A DNA stretch of 30,335 bases from an uncultured Mycoplasmatota bacterium (GTDB lineage Bacteria > Bacillota_I > Bacilli_A > RF39 > UBA660). Shown piece after piece: positions 1-8,699 of this stretch. Made by a program: the position numbers and the translations under genes. The notes beneath the pieces are model-generated. The model was not told the origin of the DNA, made no database searches, and worked only from the letters and a program-made list of their open reading frames with translations. The stretch is taken from assembly GCA_900551925.1 (NCBI GenBank), contig URXR01000006.1, positions 1-30,335 of the forward strand, in the 5' to 3' direction. Every line of letters begins with the position of its first letter. The stretch's first letter is position 1.

Positions 1-22
1 GTAGGCCTTATAGGCCTCATAG

Positions 23-53
23 AAAAACCACTAGTTAAACTAGTGGATTTTTA
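23..53 (+). terminator. Intrinsic terminator of an upstream gene
   Basis: A 7-bp perfect stem (CCACTAG, 28-34; CTAGTGG, 40-46) with a 5-nt loop is flanked by AAAAA on the left and ATTTTTATT on the right, so it could stop transcription from either side. The gene it serves lies before the window. Confidence 0.75.
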
Positions 54-100
54 TTGGTGATATATTTTTAATTTTAGTACTAGTTTTTATGAGTTTGATA

Positions 101-109
101 TGATATAAT
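101..109 (+). promoter_or_regulatory. Extended -10 promoter of the first ABC operon
   Basis: TGATATAAT is a perfect TATAAT box (104-109) with an upstream TG. No good -35 is visible at 17 bp. It lies 31 bp before the first start codon. The same TGA-TATAAT form recurs before several other transcription units in the window. Confidence 0.6.
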
Positions 110-140
110 CTTTAAGGAATTTTATAAAGGAAGTTGTAGT

Positions 141-848
141 ATGAAATTAATTATTGATGGTTTAAAGAAAAGTTTTGGAAATAAGGAAGTACTTAAAGAT
201 ATTAGTATTTCTTTTGAAGAGGGTAAGATTTATGGCTTATTAGGAAGAAATGGAGCCGGTAAAACTACATTTTTTAATATTTTAAATGAAGATTTAGAAA
301 AAGATAAAGGAGAATTTTATTTAGAGGAGAATAAAAAGAAGAGAAAAATCACTTATGATGATATTGGTTATGTTCTTTCAACTCCAGTAGTTCCTGAATT
401 TTTGACAGGTAGGGAATTCTTAAAATTTTTTATTGATATAAATAAAGATAATATTACAAATTTAAAAACAATTGATGAATATTTTGATTTAGTAAGAATA
501 GATAGTTCAGATCGTGATAAATTGATGAAAGATTATTCTCATGGAATGAAAAATAAATTACAAATGTTAGTTTATATTATTATGAGTCCTAAAATCTTAT
601 TACTTGATGAACCACTTACTTCTTTTGATGTAGTAGTGGCTGAGGAGATGAAAGAGTTATTAAAAACTTTAAAAAAAGATCATATTTTAATATTTTCAAC
701 TCATATCATGGAATTAGCTCTTGATTTATGTGATGAAATTGTAGTTTTAAATAATGGGGTTATGGAGTATATTTATAAAGCTGATTTAAATGATAAAGAT
801 TTTAAAAATAAAATTATTGATATTTTAAAAGGTGAAGAAGATGTTTAA
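141..848 (+). CDS. ABC transporter ATP-binding protein
   Basis: This is the ATPase subunit of an ABC exporter. The Walker A motif GRNGAGKT is at residues 35-42, a divergent signature SHGMK at 133-137, Walker B ILLLDE at about 152-157, and the switch histidine is in FSTHIMEL near residue 187. At 235 residues it holds a single nucleotide-binding domain and no membrane segment. An AAGGA ribosome site precedes the ATG. The 3' end overlaps the next gene, a large membrane protein, by 8 bp, so the two are almost certainly co-translated and form one exporter. The substrate cannot be read from the sequence. The signature starting SHG rather than SGG resembles ABC-2 type exporters such as those for peptides or bacteriocins; this is inference. 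Confidence 0.9.
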   Translation: MKLIIDGLKKSFGNKEVLKDISISFEEGKIYGLLGRNGAGKTTFFNILNEDLEKDKGEFYLEENKKKRKITYDDIGYVLSTPVVPEFLTGREFLKFFIDINKDNITNLKTIDEYFDLVRIDSSDRDKLMKDYSHGMKNKLQMLVYIIMSPKILLLDEPLTSFDVVVAEEMKELLKTLKKDHILIFSTHIMELALDLCDEIVVLNNGVMEYIYKADLNDKDFKNKIIDILKGEEDV

Positions 849-2406
849 AAACTTTGTTTTATCATTTAAAATTAAAAATTGTTATACAGTTAATCAGTTT
901 ATTTATTGTCTTAGTAAAATACCATTTATTGGGAAATTAATACCTGATAGTTTATATGGAATTAAAGAACTTAAAGTATTTAGTATTATTTTAGCAATTA
1001 TAAGAGAGTTTGTTAAAGTATTTGGATATAAAATTTTATATATAGGATGTTTTATATTTTTACCACTTTATTTATATAATACTTATAGTATAGAGTTAAT
1101 TATTCATATTTATATATTTTTAGCGCTTATTGGAACTTTTACTAATACGGAGATGTTTAATCCTACAAAGGATAAATATTATATGATTAATTTAATGAAA
1201 ATGGATGCTAGAAGTTATACTTTAGCTAGTTTTATGTATTTTTTAGGTTCTATTTTTGTTGGACAATTAGTAGCATTTTTATTACTAACAGATATTAGCT
1301 TTACTATGGCTTTGTTATTAGTAAGTTTTACAGTATTAGTAAAAATAATAGCAATTTTCTTTTATTTATATCGCAATAAAAAAACTAAAGAAGTAATTAA
1401 TGAGAATAAACCTTCTTCTTGGACTTTATATTTTTCTTTAATTTTAGTGGGACTGTTTTTAGCTTATGGACTTAGTTATTTTGATATAATCATTTCTAAG
1501 ACTATATTTTATATCTTATTTATAGCAATATTTTTAATGGCTATTGGAGCCTCAAAAAGTATTTTTAAATTTCCTAATTATCAAGTAATTTATAAGAAAT
1601 TACTTAGCAGAGATAATGTGTTTTTAACAGAGAATAAAACTAATAATTTATTAGTTACTAGTAGAAAACAAATTTCTCTTGATCCTAATATTACAAGCGA
1701 TAAAAATGGTTTTGGATATTTTCATGATTTATTTGTTAAGCGTCATAAAAAAATTTTAATGCATAGAGCTAAATATACAACGATTATCATAATTATAGTA
1801 GCGTTAATTTTTGGGATTTTAATGGTTATAGAGCCTTCATTAAAAAAAGGAGTAAATAGTTTTGCTTTAAATTATCTTCCTTATATGCTTTTTCTAATGT
1901 ATTTTATTAATACAGGAAAAAGTGTTACTAATGCTATGTTTATGAATTGTGATCATAGTATGTTGTTTTATCGGTTTTATAGGAAGCCTTCTGTTTTATT
2001 AGGGCTTTTTAGGGAAAGACTTAAAACAGTTATTTTAATTAATTTGATACCCACTACTATGATTAGTATTAGTCTTTGTCTTTTGCTTTTTATAAGTGGT
2101 GGGACTGATAATTTTATGAATTATATAGCAATTTTCTTTTCTATAATTGCGATGTCGATTTTTTTCTCAGTACATAATTTGGTTATGTATTATTTACTTC
2201 AACCATATAATGTGGAGTTAGAGATGAAAAGTGTTACTTATACAATAATAGGCCTTATTACTTATTGGGGATGTTTTTATTTAACGAAATTAGAAGTTTC
2301 ATCTTTAGTGTTTGGTTTTATAATAATAGGCTTTGCTATTTGTTATTCTGTTTTATCTCTATTACTAATTTATAAATACGCTCCTAAAACTTTTAAGCTA
2401 AAATAG
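841..2406 (+). CDS. ABC exporter permease, large polytopic membrane protein
   Basis: This is a 521-residue protein dominated by hydrophobic segments, by eye about ten to twelve membrane helices, with a charged cytoplasmic stretch near residues 245-315 (many Lys, Asn, Asp). No enzymatic motif is seen. It overlaps the ATPase gene by 8 bp and is its likely permease partner. An in-frame GTG at 832 would add three residues, but AAAGGTG at 828-834 is better read as the ribosome site for the ATG at 841. The family is not one I recognise by name; the functional call rests on hydrophobicity and neighbour. Confidence 0.75.
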   Translation: MFKNFVLSFKIKNCYTVNQFIYCLSKIPFIGKLIPDSLYGIKELKVFSIILAIIREFVKVFGYKILYIGCFIFLPLYLYNTYSIELIIHIYIFLALIGTFTNTEMFNPTKDKYYMINLMKMDARSYTLASFMYFLGSIFVGQLVAFLLLTDISFTMALLLVSFTVLVKIIAIFFYLYRNKKTKEVINENKPSSWTLYFSLILVGLFLAYGLSYFDIIISKTIFYILFIAIFLMAIGASKSIFKFPNYQVIYKKLLSRDNVFLTENKTNNLLVTSRKQISLDPNITSDKNGFGYFHDLFVKRHKKILMHRAKYTTIIIIIVALIFGILMVIEPSLKKGVNSFALNYLPYMLFLMYFINTGKSVTNAMFMNCDHSMLFYRFYRKPSVLLGLFRERLKTVILINLIPTTMISISLCLLLFISGGTDNFMNYIAIFFSIIAMSIFFSVHNLVMYYLLQPYNVELEMKSVTYTIIGLITYWGCFYLTKLEVSSLVFGFIIIGFAICYSVLSLLLIYKYAPKTFKLK

Positions 2407-2408
2407 TT

Positions 2409-2433
2409 AATCTAGTATAGACTAGATTTTTTC
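2409..2433 (+). terminator. Intrinsic terminator after the first ABC operon
   Basis: AATCTAGT (2409-2416) pairs with ACTAGATT (2421-2428) around a 4-nt ATAG loop, followed by a T-run. It lies 3 bp after the permease stop codon. Confidence 0.8.
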
Positions 2434-2467
2434 TTACAAAACTGTAATAAATAAATAGAGTTTTTAT

Positions 2468-2476
2468 TGATATAAT
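2468..2476 (+). promoter_or_regulatory. Extended -10 promoter of the bceAB-like operon
   Basis: TGATATAAT with a perfect TATAAT at 2471-2476 lies 24 bp before the ATG at 2500. No convincing -35 is seen. In Bce modules such promoters are commonly activated by the cognate response regulator, but I see no clear inverted-repeat operator here. Confidence 0.55.
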
Positions 2477-2499
2477 GAAACATGAGGAGGAGAAATTTC

Positions 2500-3267
2500 A
2501 TGAAAGATGTACTTAAGATTAATAGTTTAAAAAAATATTATGGAACTTCTAATAATATAACAAGAGCTATAGATGGAATTAGTTTGGAAGTTTTAGAAGG
2601 TGATTTTGTCGCTATTATGGGTGCTTCGGGAAGTGGGAAGACCACACTTTTAAATTGCATTTCAACAATTGATAATGTAACTAGTGGTACTATTTATGTA
2701 GATGGTATAGATATTACTAATATAAAGGATAAAGATTTAGCAGATTTTCGAAGAGAGAAGTTGGGGTTTATATTTCAAGATTTTAATTTGTTAGATACTT
2801 TGACTATTGAAGAAAATATTGCTTTGTCCCTTATAATAAATAAAGTAAACTATAAGGCTATTGATAAAAGAGTAAGTGTTATAGCAGAGAAATTAGGGAT
2901 AAAAGATATTTTAAAAAAGTTTCCTTATGAAGTTAGTGGTGGTCAAAAGCAAAGATGTGCTTGTGCTAGAGCTTTAATTAATAATCCAAAATTGATATTA
3001 GCTGATGAACCTACTGGGGCATTAGATTCCAAAAGTAGTAGAATGCTTTTAGAGACTATGAATGAAATGAATGAGAAGTTAAATGCTACTATTTTAATGG
3101 TAACTCATGATAGTTTTAGTGCTAGTTTTTGTAAGAGAGTTTTATTTTTAAAAGATGGGAAAATATTTAATGAAATAATAAAAGGAGATAAAACTAGAAA
3201 AGAGATGTTTAATGAAATTTTAGATGTTTTAACATTACTTGGAGGCGATTTTAATAATGTTAAGTAA
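2500..3267 (+). CDS. BceA-like antimicrobial peptide ABC transporter ATPase
   Basis: This is the ATPase of a MacB/BceA-type transporter, 255 residues. Walker A GASGSGKT is at 41-48, the Q-loop lies in FIFQDFN, the signature SGGQKQR at 146-152 and Walker B LILADE near 165-170, followed by PTGALDS, which is typical of the BceA/LolD/MacB group. An upstream in-frame ATG at 2482 would place GAGGAGG inside the coding sequence; that string is the ribosome site, so the ATG at 2500 is preferred. It overlaps the FtsX-type permease that follows and precedes a two-component system, the usual Bce layout for sensing and resisting cell-wall-active peptides such as bacitracin or lantibiotics. The actual substrate is unknown. 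Confidence 0.9.
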   Translation: MKDVLKINSLKKYYGTSNNITRAIDGISLEVLEGDFVAIMGASGSGKTTLLNCISTIDNVTSGTIYVDGIDITNIKDKDLADFRREKLGFIFQDFNLLDTLTIEENIALSLIINKVNYKAIDKRVSVIAEKLGIKDILKKFPYEVSGGQKQRCACARALINNPKLILADEPTGALDSKSSRMLLETMNEMNEKLNATILMVTHDSFSASFCKRVLFLKDGKIFNEIIKGDKTRKEMFNEILDVLTLLGGDFNNVK

Positions 3268-5218
3268 ATTAGCTTTTCGTAATGTTAAAAGAAGTGTAAA
3301 GGACTATATTATTTATATAGTTACAGTTACTTTAGCTTTTTCATTTATTTTTGCATTTAATATAATTTCTAATTCTAAAGATGTATTAGAATTAGCTAGT
3401 GTTATGGATAATTTTAAATATGTTATGTACTTTGTTAATATTTTTATAGCACTGGTAGTAGCTTTTCTTATTAATTATACAATAAAATTTATGTTTCAAA
3501 AAAGAAGTAAAGAATTTGGTACGTATATGATATTAGGAATTCCTAAGAAGAAAATAACTAAGATGTTTATGTTGGAAAATATAATTTTAGGAGTAATATC
3601 ATTTTTGATATCTTTAGTCTTAGGTCTTGTTCTTAGTTTGTTTATGTCTTTTATTATTATGAATATTTTTATGCTTCCTTTTGAAGTTAAGATGGATATT
3701 AGTTTAGAGGCGATTTTACTTTCAGTTGTTTATTTTATTTTTATTTATTTAGTAGTGCTTATTTTAGCTAGAAAAAGAATTAAAAAAATGAAAATATATG
3801 ATTTGCTTTATTTGGATAAGCAAAATGAAAAATTTAAAAAGAAGAAAAAGATTTATCGAAATATTGGTTTTATTATTTCATTATTGTTAGGAGTTTTAGC
3901 TTTAGTAATATTTGATAAACAATTTGTTCTTGGAGAAGAGCCTTCGATGGGAGTAATATTTCTTTGTCTTATTTTAGTTATAATTAGTATTTATGGACTT
4001 AGTTTTACTTTAGCAGATTTTTGTTTAAATTTTATGTTGAAGAGAAAGAAAATAAAATATAATAAGGATAATTTATTTGTGATTAGAACTTTTTCTTCAA
4101 AGGTTAAAACTATGAGTTTTACTTTAGGTACGCTTACTTTACTTATTACTTTAACTTTAGTGGCTCTTAATATGTCTTCAATGCTTAAGGGAATGTTTGA
4201 ATATCAAATAGATACTAATGCTCCTTATGATATTTCTATTTTTGATAGTAAAGATAAATTCCCTCAGTATTTAGAGGCTATTTCTGAAGAGTACACTATT
4301 TTAGAAGAATTTACTTATGATTCATATGAAGATCCTACTAATAACGTAAAAGAAGTCGTGGATAGTGATTATGATGGTTGGAAAGATTATGATCAAGTTA
4401 TTAAGCTTAGTGATTATAATGAGCTGTTAAAATTAAAAAATATGGAAGAAGTAAGTTTAAAAGATGATGAGTATTTACTTCATGTCACTAAAGAATATGA
4501 TGGGCATAAGGATAATGATGATTTAAAGGAAATAACTTTAGCTAATGGAGTGAGTCTTAAGTTAAAAGAGTTTACTTCTTTAGGATATTCAAGATGGGTT
4601 TTAGGATCGGGATATATTATTGTTGTACCTGATGATGCTGTTAAAGGTTTAGAGCTGGCGGGAAATCATTTAGTTGTAGATACTAAGGAAAAGACAACCG
4701 AAGATTTTGCTAAAAAATTAGTTGATTTAGCTGAACCAGATATGTGTGAAGAGAATGATTTAGGTTATACAGTTTGTTATCAATTAGCTAATATTTCAGT
4801 AAGAGGACAAGAAGAAGCTAATAATAATGGTTTTATGACTATTTCTTCCTTTGTATTTTATTATGTTGCTATTATTTTTACTACTATTGTAGGAACTATT
4901 TTAGCTATTCAAGCTTTAAGTGATAGTACTAAATATAAATATCGTTATACAGTTTTAAGAAAGTTAGGAGTAAGTGATGATGATCTTTTTAAGACAATTA
5001 GGAAACAATTAGGAATATTCTTTATATTTCCAGTTATTTATCCTATTATAATAAGCTTTTTCTCGATATTTTCATTAAATAAAATATTTCAGATTGCATT
5101 ATATAGTGATTTAACTTATTTGTCTTATTTTTTAGGTAGTTTAGGAATATTCTTTGTGATATATATAATTTATTTTATAGCAACTTATTTTGGATTTAAG
5201 AAAAATATAAAAGAATAA
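3257..5218 (+). CDS. BceB-like FtsX-family permease
   Basis: This 653-residue permease has the BceB shape. There are hydrophobic helices near the N-terminus and through about residue 300, then a hydrophilic acidic stretch at roughly 310-530 that would be the extracytoplasmic domain, then a terminal cluster of three helices with the FtsX-like loop (RYTVLRKLGVSDDD). BceB proteins bind peptide-loaded lipid carriers and signal flux to the BceS kinase. The ATG at 3257 follows GGAGG at 3241-3245; an earlier TTG at 3239 would include that site and is unlikely. It overlaps bceA by 11 bp, so the two are translated together. The following kinase and regulator support the assignment. Confidence 0.85.
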   Translation: MLSKLAFRNVKRSVKDYIIYIVTVTLAFSFIFAFNIISNSKDVLELASVMDNFKYVMYFVNIFIALVVAFLINYTIKFMFQKRSKEFGTYMILGIPKKKITKMFMLENIILGVISFLISLVLGLVLSLFMSFIIMNIFMLPFEVKMDISLEAILLSVVYFIFIYLVVLILARKRIKKMKIYDLLYLDKQNEKFKKKKKIYRNIGFIISLLLGVLALVIFDKQFVLGEEPSMGVIFLCLILVIISIYGLSFTLADFCLNFMLKRKKIKYNKDNLFVIRTFSSKVKTMSFTLGTLTLLITLTLVALNMSSMLKGMFEYQIDTNAPYDISIFDSKDKFPQYLEAISEEYTILEEFTYDSYEDPTNNVKEVVDSDYDGWKDYDQVIKLSDYNELLKLKNMEEVSLKDDEYLLHVTKEYDGHKDNDDLKEITLANGVSLKLKEFTSLGYSRWVLGSGYIIVVPDDAVKGLELAGNHLVVDTKEKTTEDFAKKLVDLAEPDMCEENDLGYTVCYQLANISVRGQEEANNNGFMTISSFVFYYVAIIFTTIVGTILAIQALSDSTKYKYRYTVLRKLGVSDDDLFKTIRKQLGIFFIFPVIYPIIISFFSIFSLNKIFQIALYSDLTYLSYFLGSLGIFFVIYIIYFIATYFGFKKNIKE

Positions 5219-5245
5219 AGCTGGAGTTTTCTAGCTTTATTTATT
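5214..5245 (+). terminator. Terminator at the end of the bceB-like gene
   Basis: AATAAAGCTgGA pairs with TCtAGCTTTATT around a GTTT-like loop, followed by TATTTT. The left arm begins in the last codons and stop of the permease gene. It probably separates the transporter from the regulator genes. Confidence 0.65.
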
Positions 5246-5246
5246 T

Positions 5247-5255
5247 TGATATAAT
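5247..5255 (+). promoter_or_regulatory. Extended -10 promoter of the regulator-kinase operon
   Basis: TGATATAAT (TATAAT at 5250-5255) directly follows the terminator T-run and lies 17 bp before the GTG start of the response regulator. It would give the two-component genes their own basal transcription. Confidence 0.55.
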
Positions 5256-5272
5256 TTAGATGAGGTGGTTAG

Positions 5273-5938
5273 GTGGAAACGATATTAATAGTAGAAGATG
5301 ATTTTATAATTAGAACAGAATTAAAAAAACTTTTGGAAAGTAATAATTATAAAGTGGAACTTTTTACTTTATTTTTAGAGGATATAAAAAAAGTTATTGA
5401 TGAAAGTACTCCTTCTTTAGTATTATTAGATATTAATTTACCAAATAAAGATGGTTTTGCAATTTGTAAAGAGATAAGAAAAGTTAGTAAAGTTCCAATT
5501 ATTTTTGTAACGAGTAGTGAAAAAGAGGAGGATGAATTAAAAAGTATTTTACTGGGAGGAGATGACTTTGTAACAAAACCTTATAATAAAACTATTTTAT
5601 TGGAGAAGATAAAAAGAGCATTAGAGAAAAATAATCCTGTTAATTATAAAGAATTGTGTTATAATAATGTTGTTTTGGATTTACATCTTTCTCTTATTAG
5701 ATATGATGATAAAGAAATAGAACTTACTAGAAATGAATTTTTAATTTTATATTATTTTTTCCTTAATCCTAAGAAAATAATAACTAAGGAAGAGCTTTTA
5801 GAATATTTATGGAATGATAAGTATTATTTAAATGAGAATGTACTTACAGTAAATATAAAGCGTCTTAGAGTTAAATTAGAAGAGATAGGAATTACTAATT
5901 TTATTAAAACTATTCATGGAAAGGGGTATAGTATATGA
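5273..5938 (+). CDS. OmpR/PhoB-type response regulator, BceR-like
   Basis: This 221-residue regulator has an N-terminal receiver domain (about 1-115) with acidic pocket D9/D10, phospho-acceptor D53 in LLDINLP, T80 and K102 (TKPYN). A C-terminal winged helix DNA-binding domain (about 125-221) carries the OmpR signature ELTRNEF...LTVNIKRLRVKL and ends in HGKGYSI. The start is a GTG preceded by GAGGTGG at 5262-5268. The stop codon overlaps the next start (ATGA), so the kinase is translationally coupled. Position right after the BceAB-like genes makes it the likely regulator of that transporter's promoter. Confidence 0.9.
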   Translation: METILIVEDDFIIRTELKKLLESNNYKVELFTLFLEDIKKVIDESTPSLVLLDINLPNKDGFAICKEIRKVSKVPIIFVTSSEKEEDELKSILLGGDDFVTKPYNKTILLEKIKRALEKNNPVNYKELCYNNVVLDLHLSLIRYDDKEIELTRNEFLILYYFFLNPKKIITKEELLEYLWNDKYYLNENVLTVNIKRLRVKLEEIGITNFIKTIHGKGYSI

Positions 5939-6942
5939 AAGTTATGAATTTTATAGAAGAAAAAATAATAATGATACTTTTCTTTTTTTTATTATTAATT
6001 ACTATAGATGTTTTTCTTTATTTTTTGAATATTCCTTTTTCTTTGATAGGACTTTTATCTATTATTTTGATTATTATTTTTTTAAGTTATTTTATTATTA
6101 CTTATGTTAAAGCTTTAAAAACTTTTAAAAATATTAGGACTATGGTAGATGATTTAGAAGAAAAGTATTTGATTGCAGAAATTTTAAAAAAACCAGTAAA
6201 TTTAGAAAATCAAGGTTATTATTATGCTCTTTTAAAAGCTTGTAAAACTATGAATGATAAAATTAGTGAAATAGATTGTAATTTTAGAGAATATAAGGAG
6301 TATTTGGAAACTTTTGGTCATGAAATAAAAACTCCGATTTCTGCTTTATTACTTTCTTTGGATAATTCCAATCAAGATAATTTAAAGTTAGAGGTTTTAA
6401 AAATTGAAAATTTAGTTCAACAAATGCTTTATTATGCTCGTAGTGATAGTCCTGATAAAGATTATTTTGTTAGGGATATTAAACTTTCAGATGTAGTTCA
6501 TCTGGTAATAATGAAATATAAAGATTATTTATTAAAAGATAAGATAATTTTGGATACTCATGACTTGGAATATATTGTTTATACTGATAGTAAGTGGACG
6601 ACTTTTATTTTAGGACAGATTATGCAAAATTCTATTAAATATATGGATAAAAGTGAGAAAATTTTAGAGATTTGGGGAGAGGAAAATCATAATAATGTGG
6701 TTTTATGTATAAAGGATAATGGTTGTGGTATTAAAAAAAGTGATTTGCCTAGAGTATTTGATAAAGGTTTTACTGGCTTTGATAGGGGTAAAAAATATTC
6801 TACTGGAATGGGTTTATATTTAGTAAAGAAATTATGTGAAAGATTAGATTTAAATGTTACTATCACTTCGAAAGAAAGTGAATATACTACAGTAAAGATT
6901 GTATTTCCAAAAGGAAATGTTACTAATATAAATGATTTATAA
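5935..6942 (+). CDS. Small-sensor (intramembrane) histidine kinase, BceS-like
   Basis: This is a 335-residue kinase with two adjacent membrane helices (about 11-33 and 36-58) joined by a loop of only a few residues, so it has no real extracellular sensor. That is the hallmark of BceS-type kinases, which read the activity of the partner transporter. The phospho-acceptor is H129 in GHEIKTP; the ATPase domain shows the N box (N232 region), G1 box DNGCGI near 261-266 and G2 box STGMGL near 289-294. It follows the regulator with an ATGA overlap and is followed 29 bp later by an unknown gene, probably in the same transcript. Confidence 0.9.
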   Translation: MKVMNFIEEKIIMILFFFLLLITIDVFLYFLNIPFSLIGLLSIILIIIFLSYFIITYVKALKTFKNIRTMVDDLEEKYLIAEILKKPVNLENQGYYYALLKACKTMNDKISEIDCNFREYKEYLETFGHEIKTPISALLLSLDNSNQDNLKLEVLKIENLVQQMLYYARSDSPDKDYFVRDIKLSDVVHLVIMKYKDYLLKDKIILDTHDLEYIVYTDSKWTTFILGQIMQNSIKYMDKSEKILEIWGEENHNNVVLCIKDNGCGIKKSDLPRVFDKGFTGFDRGKKYSTGMGLYLVKKLCERLDLNVTITSKESEYTTVKIVFPKGNVTNINDL

Positions 6943-6971
6943 AGAATGTAAGAAAAACAAGAGGTGATTAG

Positions 6972-7790
6972 ATGCAAGGAAAAAAATACGATATAAATAA
7001 TTTTTATGTTGGAGAATTATATTTATCTAAAGAATTAGAAGGATTAACTTATACTGGTATAGTAGATAGTAAAAAAAGTGGTCCTCTATTAGAAAATGGG
7101 GCAATAAGGATTGAAAAGGAAAAGAGAAATAAATATGTTGATTTAAAAAAGGGATTAGAATACGAAGGATTTTTAACATTATTTTATAAGCAGGGATTTA
7201 ATTATATATGTCTTCATAATGGTAAAGTATATAGCTTATTAGCAGATGATTTTGCTATTAATTTAGTGCCTATTAAAGATATTATTCCGAAAGTAGATAA
7301 TAAGGTTAAAAATAAAATATCTGTTAATCAGGCTTTAGAAATTTTTGATATTTTACTGGGAGATAAAGATAAAAATCTTAAGAAATTATACGTTAAAAAT
7401 ACCCATGATTCTTCTTTGTTTTTAGTGGGAGATTTAAATGTTTGTTATATGAAAGATCAGGGACATAAGTTTGATTTTTTTGATAATTATACTAATTTGA
7501 CTTTTAATTATTTATTAGATGATGATTTACTAAAAGGATATGTAGAATTGAAAGAAGATAAGTTTAAAACTACTTATTTAATATATAAGAGTTTATTTTT
7601 TAAAAATGATTCAAGTTCTAAACTTCTTAGTTTAAATACTAATCAGTATTATGAAGATAAGAAAAAAATGGATACTTCTTATTATAGTGATGTTATCTCA
7701 TTTGATGAGTATTTAAAAGAAAAGAAAAAACCTGTAGTTAGAAAATTAACAATTCCTAAAGCTTTAGATTTATTAAAAGAGAATAAATAA
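6972..7790 (+). CDS. Hypothetical protein downstream of the BceRS-like genes
   Basis: I do not recognise this 272-residue protein. It is soluble by appearance: no signal peptide and no membrane helix, a Lys/Asp-rich composition, alternating short hydrophobic and charged stretches that suggest a mixed alpha/beta fold, and several Tyr/Phe-rich segments. The GAGGTG ribosome site at 6961-6966 precedes the ATG by a good distance, and the codon use matches its neighbours, so it is a real gene. It starts 29 bp after the kinase and may belong to that operon. Its last codons are duplicated in a 25-bp tandem repeat that runs past the stop. Confidence 0.6.
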   Translation: MQGKKYDINNFYVGELYLSKELEGLTYTGIVDSKKSGPLLENGAIRIEKEKRNKYVDLKKGLEYEGFLTLFYKQGFNYICLHNGKVYSLLADDFAINLVPIKDIIPKVDNKVKNKISVNQALEIFDILLGDKDKNLKKLYVKNTHDSSLFLVGDLNVCYMKDQGHKFDFFDNYTNLTFNYLLDDDLLKGYVELKEDKFKTTYLIYKSLFFKNDSSSKLLSLNTNQYYEDKKKMDTSYYSDVISFDEYLKEKKKPVVRKLTIPKALDLLKENK

Positions 7791-7819
7791 AAATTTATTA
7801 AAAGAGAACAAATAAAAAT
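7770..7819 (+). repeat. 25-bp direct tandem duplication at a gene end
   Basis: The unit starting TTATTAAAAGAG occurs at 7770-7794 and again at 7795-7819, differing by one base (AAT versus AAC). The first copy holds the last codons and stop of the preceding gene; the second lies wholly outside it. Its end abuts the -35 box of the next promoter. Confidence 0.85.
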
Positions 7820-7847
7820 TGACTAAATAATTACTATTTGTTATAAT
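7819..7847 (+). promoter_or_regulatory. Strong sigma-A-type promoter
   Basis: TTGACT (7819-7824), a 17-bp spacer and TATAAT (7842-7847), with TG at 7839-7840 giving an extended -10 as well. One of the best promoters in the window. It drives the following hypothetical gene, with transcription starting only about 20 bp before its ATG. Confidence 0.8.
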
Positions 7848-7873
7848 AAGTATCGCTTTAAAGGGTGGTATAT

Positions 7874-8635
7874 ATGATTGATTATAAGAAATTTAGTAAT
7901 AAAATAAAAGCTTCAAAATCTTTTACTAAAAAAGTATTAGAAAATGGAGTAGTAATGGAGGATTACAATATAGTAAAGTCTGGACTTAACGAGATGTATG
8001 ATAGTTTTTCTGAAATAATAAAGGATGAAAAATTAAAAAAAGAATTAAAATTAAAATTATTGTTTGCTTTTTCTTTTGGTAATGTTATAGTGCATAATAA
8101 TCATTTTATTGGAAAGGTTGATTATGATACTTATAAGTACTATTTAGATATTATGATTAAAGAAGGAGAAGAAGGACCTTTTATAGTTTTTAGGACTATT
8201 TTTAAAGATAAAAATGAGGTACAAATAAAAGAAATAGGTTCTTATCAAACTTATTTAGATAATAGTTATTCTATTGTTAAAGAGTATAACAAAAATACTA
8301 GTAATAATAAAAAAATAAATATGTTTAGTGGTACTTATGATGAAGAGGGAAAAATAATAAGTGAGTCTTCAAAACGTAAGAATATAAAAGTTTTAAAGGA
8401 TAGAGAAATAGTAAAGGAAAGAAATTATGATATTTTAGAAGATGATAAATTATCTTTAAAACATGAGAATAAATCAAATCTTTTAATATTTCCTTTAATA
8501 AATGATTGTCAATATAATGAAACAAATAAGTATTATAAAAAAGATTTATCGCTTGATAGTGATTATGAAGAAATAACTGATATGGAATATAATAATTTTC
8601 ATAAAAAAGTAAAAATTAGAGGTGTAAAAAAATAG
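7874..8635 (+). CDS. Hypothetical protein
   Basis: I do not recognise this 253-residue protein. It has no signal peptide and no clear membrane helix; one moderately hydrophobic stretch (about 60-75) is followed by a region rich in Tyr, Asp and Lys. The centre (about 145-200) is very hydrophilic. AAGGGTGG at 7861-7868 is the ribosome site for the ATG at 7874, so an in-frame GTG at 7865 is not the start. It stands alone between a strong promoter and a terminator and is therefore a single-gene unit, probably expressed at a good level. Function unknown. Confidence 0.6.
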   Translation: MIDYKKFSNKIKASKSFTKKVLENGVVMEDYNIVKSGLNEMYDSFSEIIKDEKLKKELKLKLLFAFSFGNVIVHNNHFIGKVDYDTYKYYLDIMIKEGEEGPFIVFRTIFKDKNEVQIKEIGSYQTYLDNSYSIVKEYNKNTSNNKKINMFSGTYDEEGKIISESSKRKNIKVLKDREIVKERNYDILEDDKLSLKHENKSNLLIFPLINDCQYNETNKYYKKDLSLDSDYEEITDMEYNNFHKKVKIRGVKK

Positions 8636-8639
8636 AAAG

Positions 8640-8672
8640 ACTTGAGGTTTTAACTTTAAGTTTTTTTATTTT
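8640..8672 (+). terminator. Intrinsic terminator
   Basis: ACTTGAGG (8640-8647) pairs with CTTTAAGT (8654-8661), two G-U pairs included, followed by TTTTTTATTTTT. It ends the hypothetical single-gene unit. Confidence 0.7.
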
Positions 8673-8677
8673 TCTAT

Positions 8678-8683
8678 TATAAT
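8678..8683 (+). promoter_or_regulatory. tex: -10 box of tex
   Basis: A perfect TATAAT lies 17 bp before the tex ATG, right after the terminator T-run. The untranslated leader would be about ten bases and holds the GGTGAT ribosome site. No convincing -35 is visible. Confidence 0.5.
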
Positions 8684-8699
8684 TATTGTTGGTGATATA

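Noticed and set aside
2482..2499. Upstream ATG for the bceA-like gene giving MRRRNF
   Set aside because: These codons contain the GAGGAGG ribosome site itself; the ATG at 2500 is correctly spaced from it and begins the family's N-terminus.
5916..6110. 64-codon + strand frame across the regulator-kinase junction
   Set aside because: It is a shifted reading of the kinase membrane segments (very Phe/Tyr-rich) without its own ribosome site.
6687..6977. 96-codon open frame on the - strand within the histidine kinase
   Set aside because: It is antisense to the conserved ATPase domain of the kinase, has no ribosome site or promoter, and its peptide has no protein-like motif. The same holds for the - strand frames at 8325-8525, 11443-11625, 16305-16493, 20812-21012, 22822-23055 and 30065-30280.
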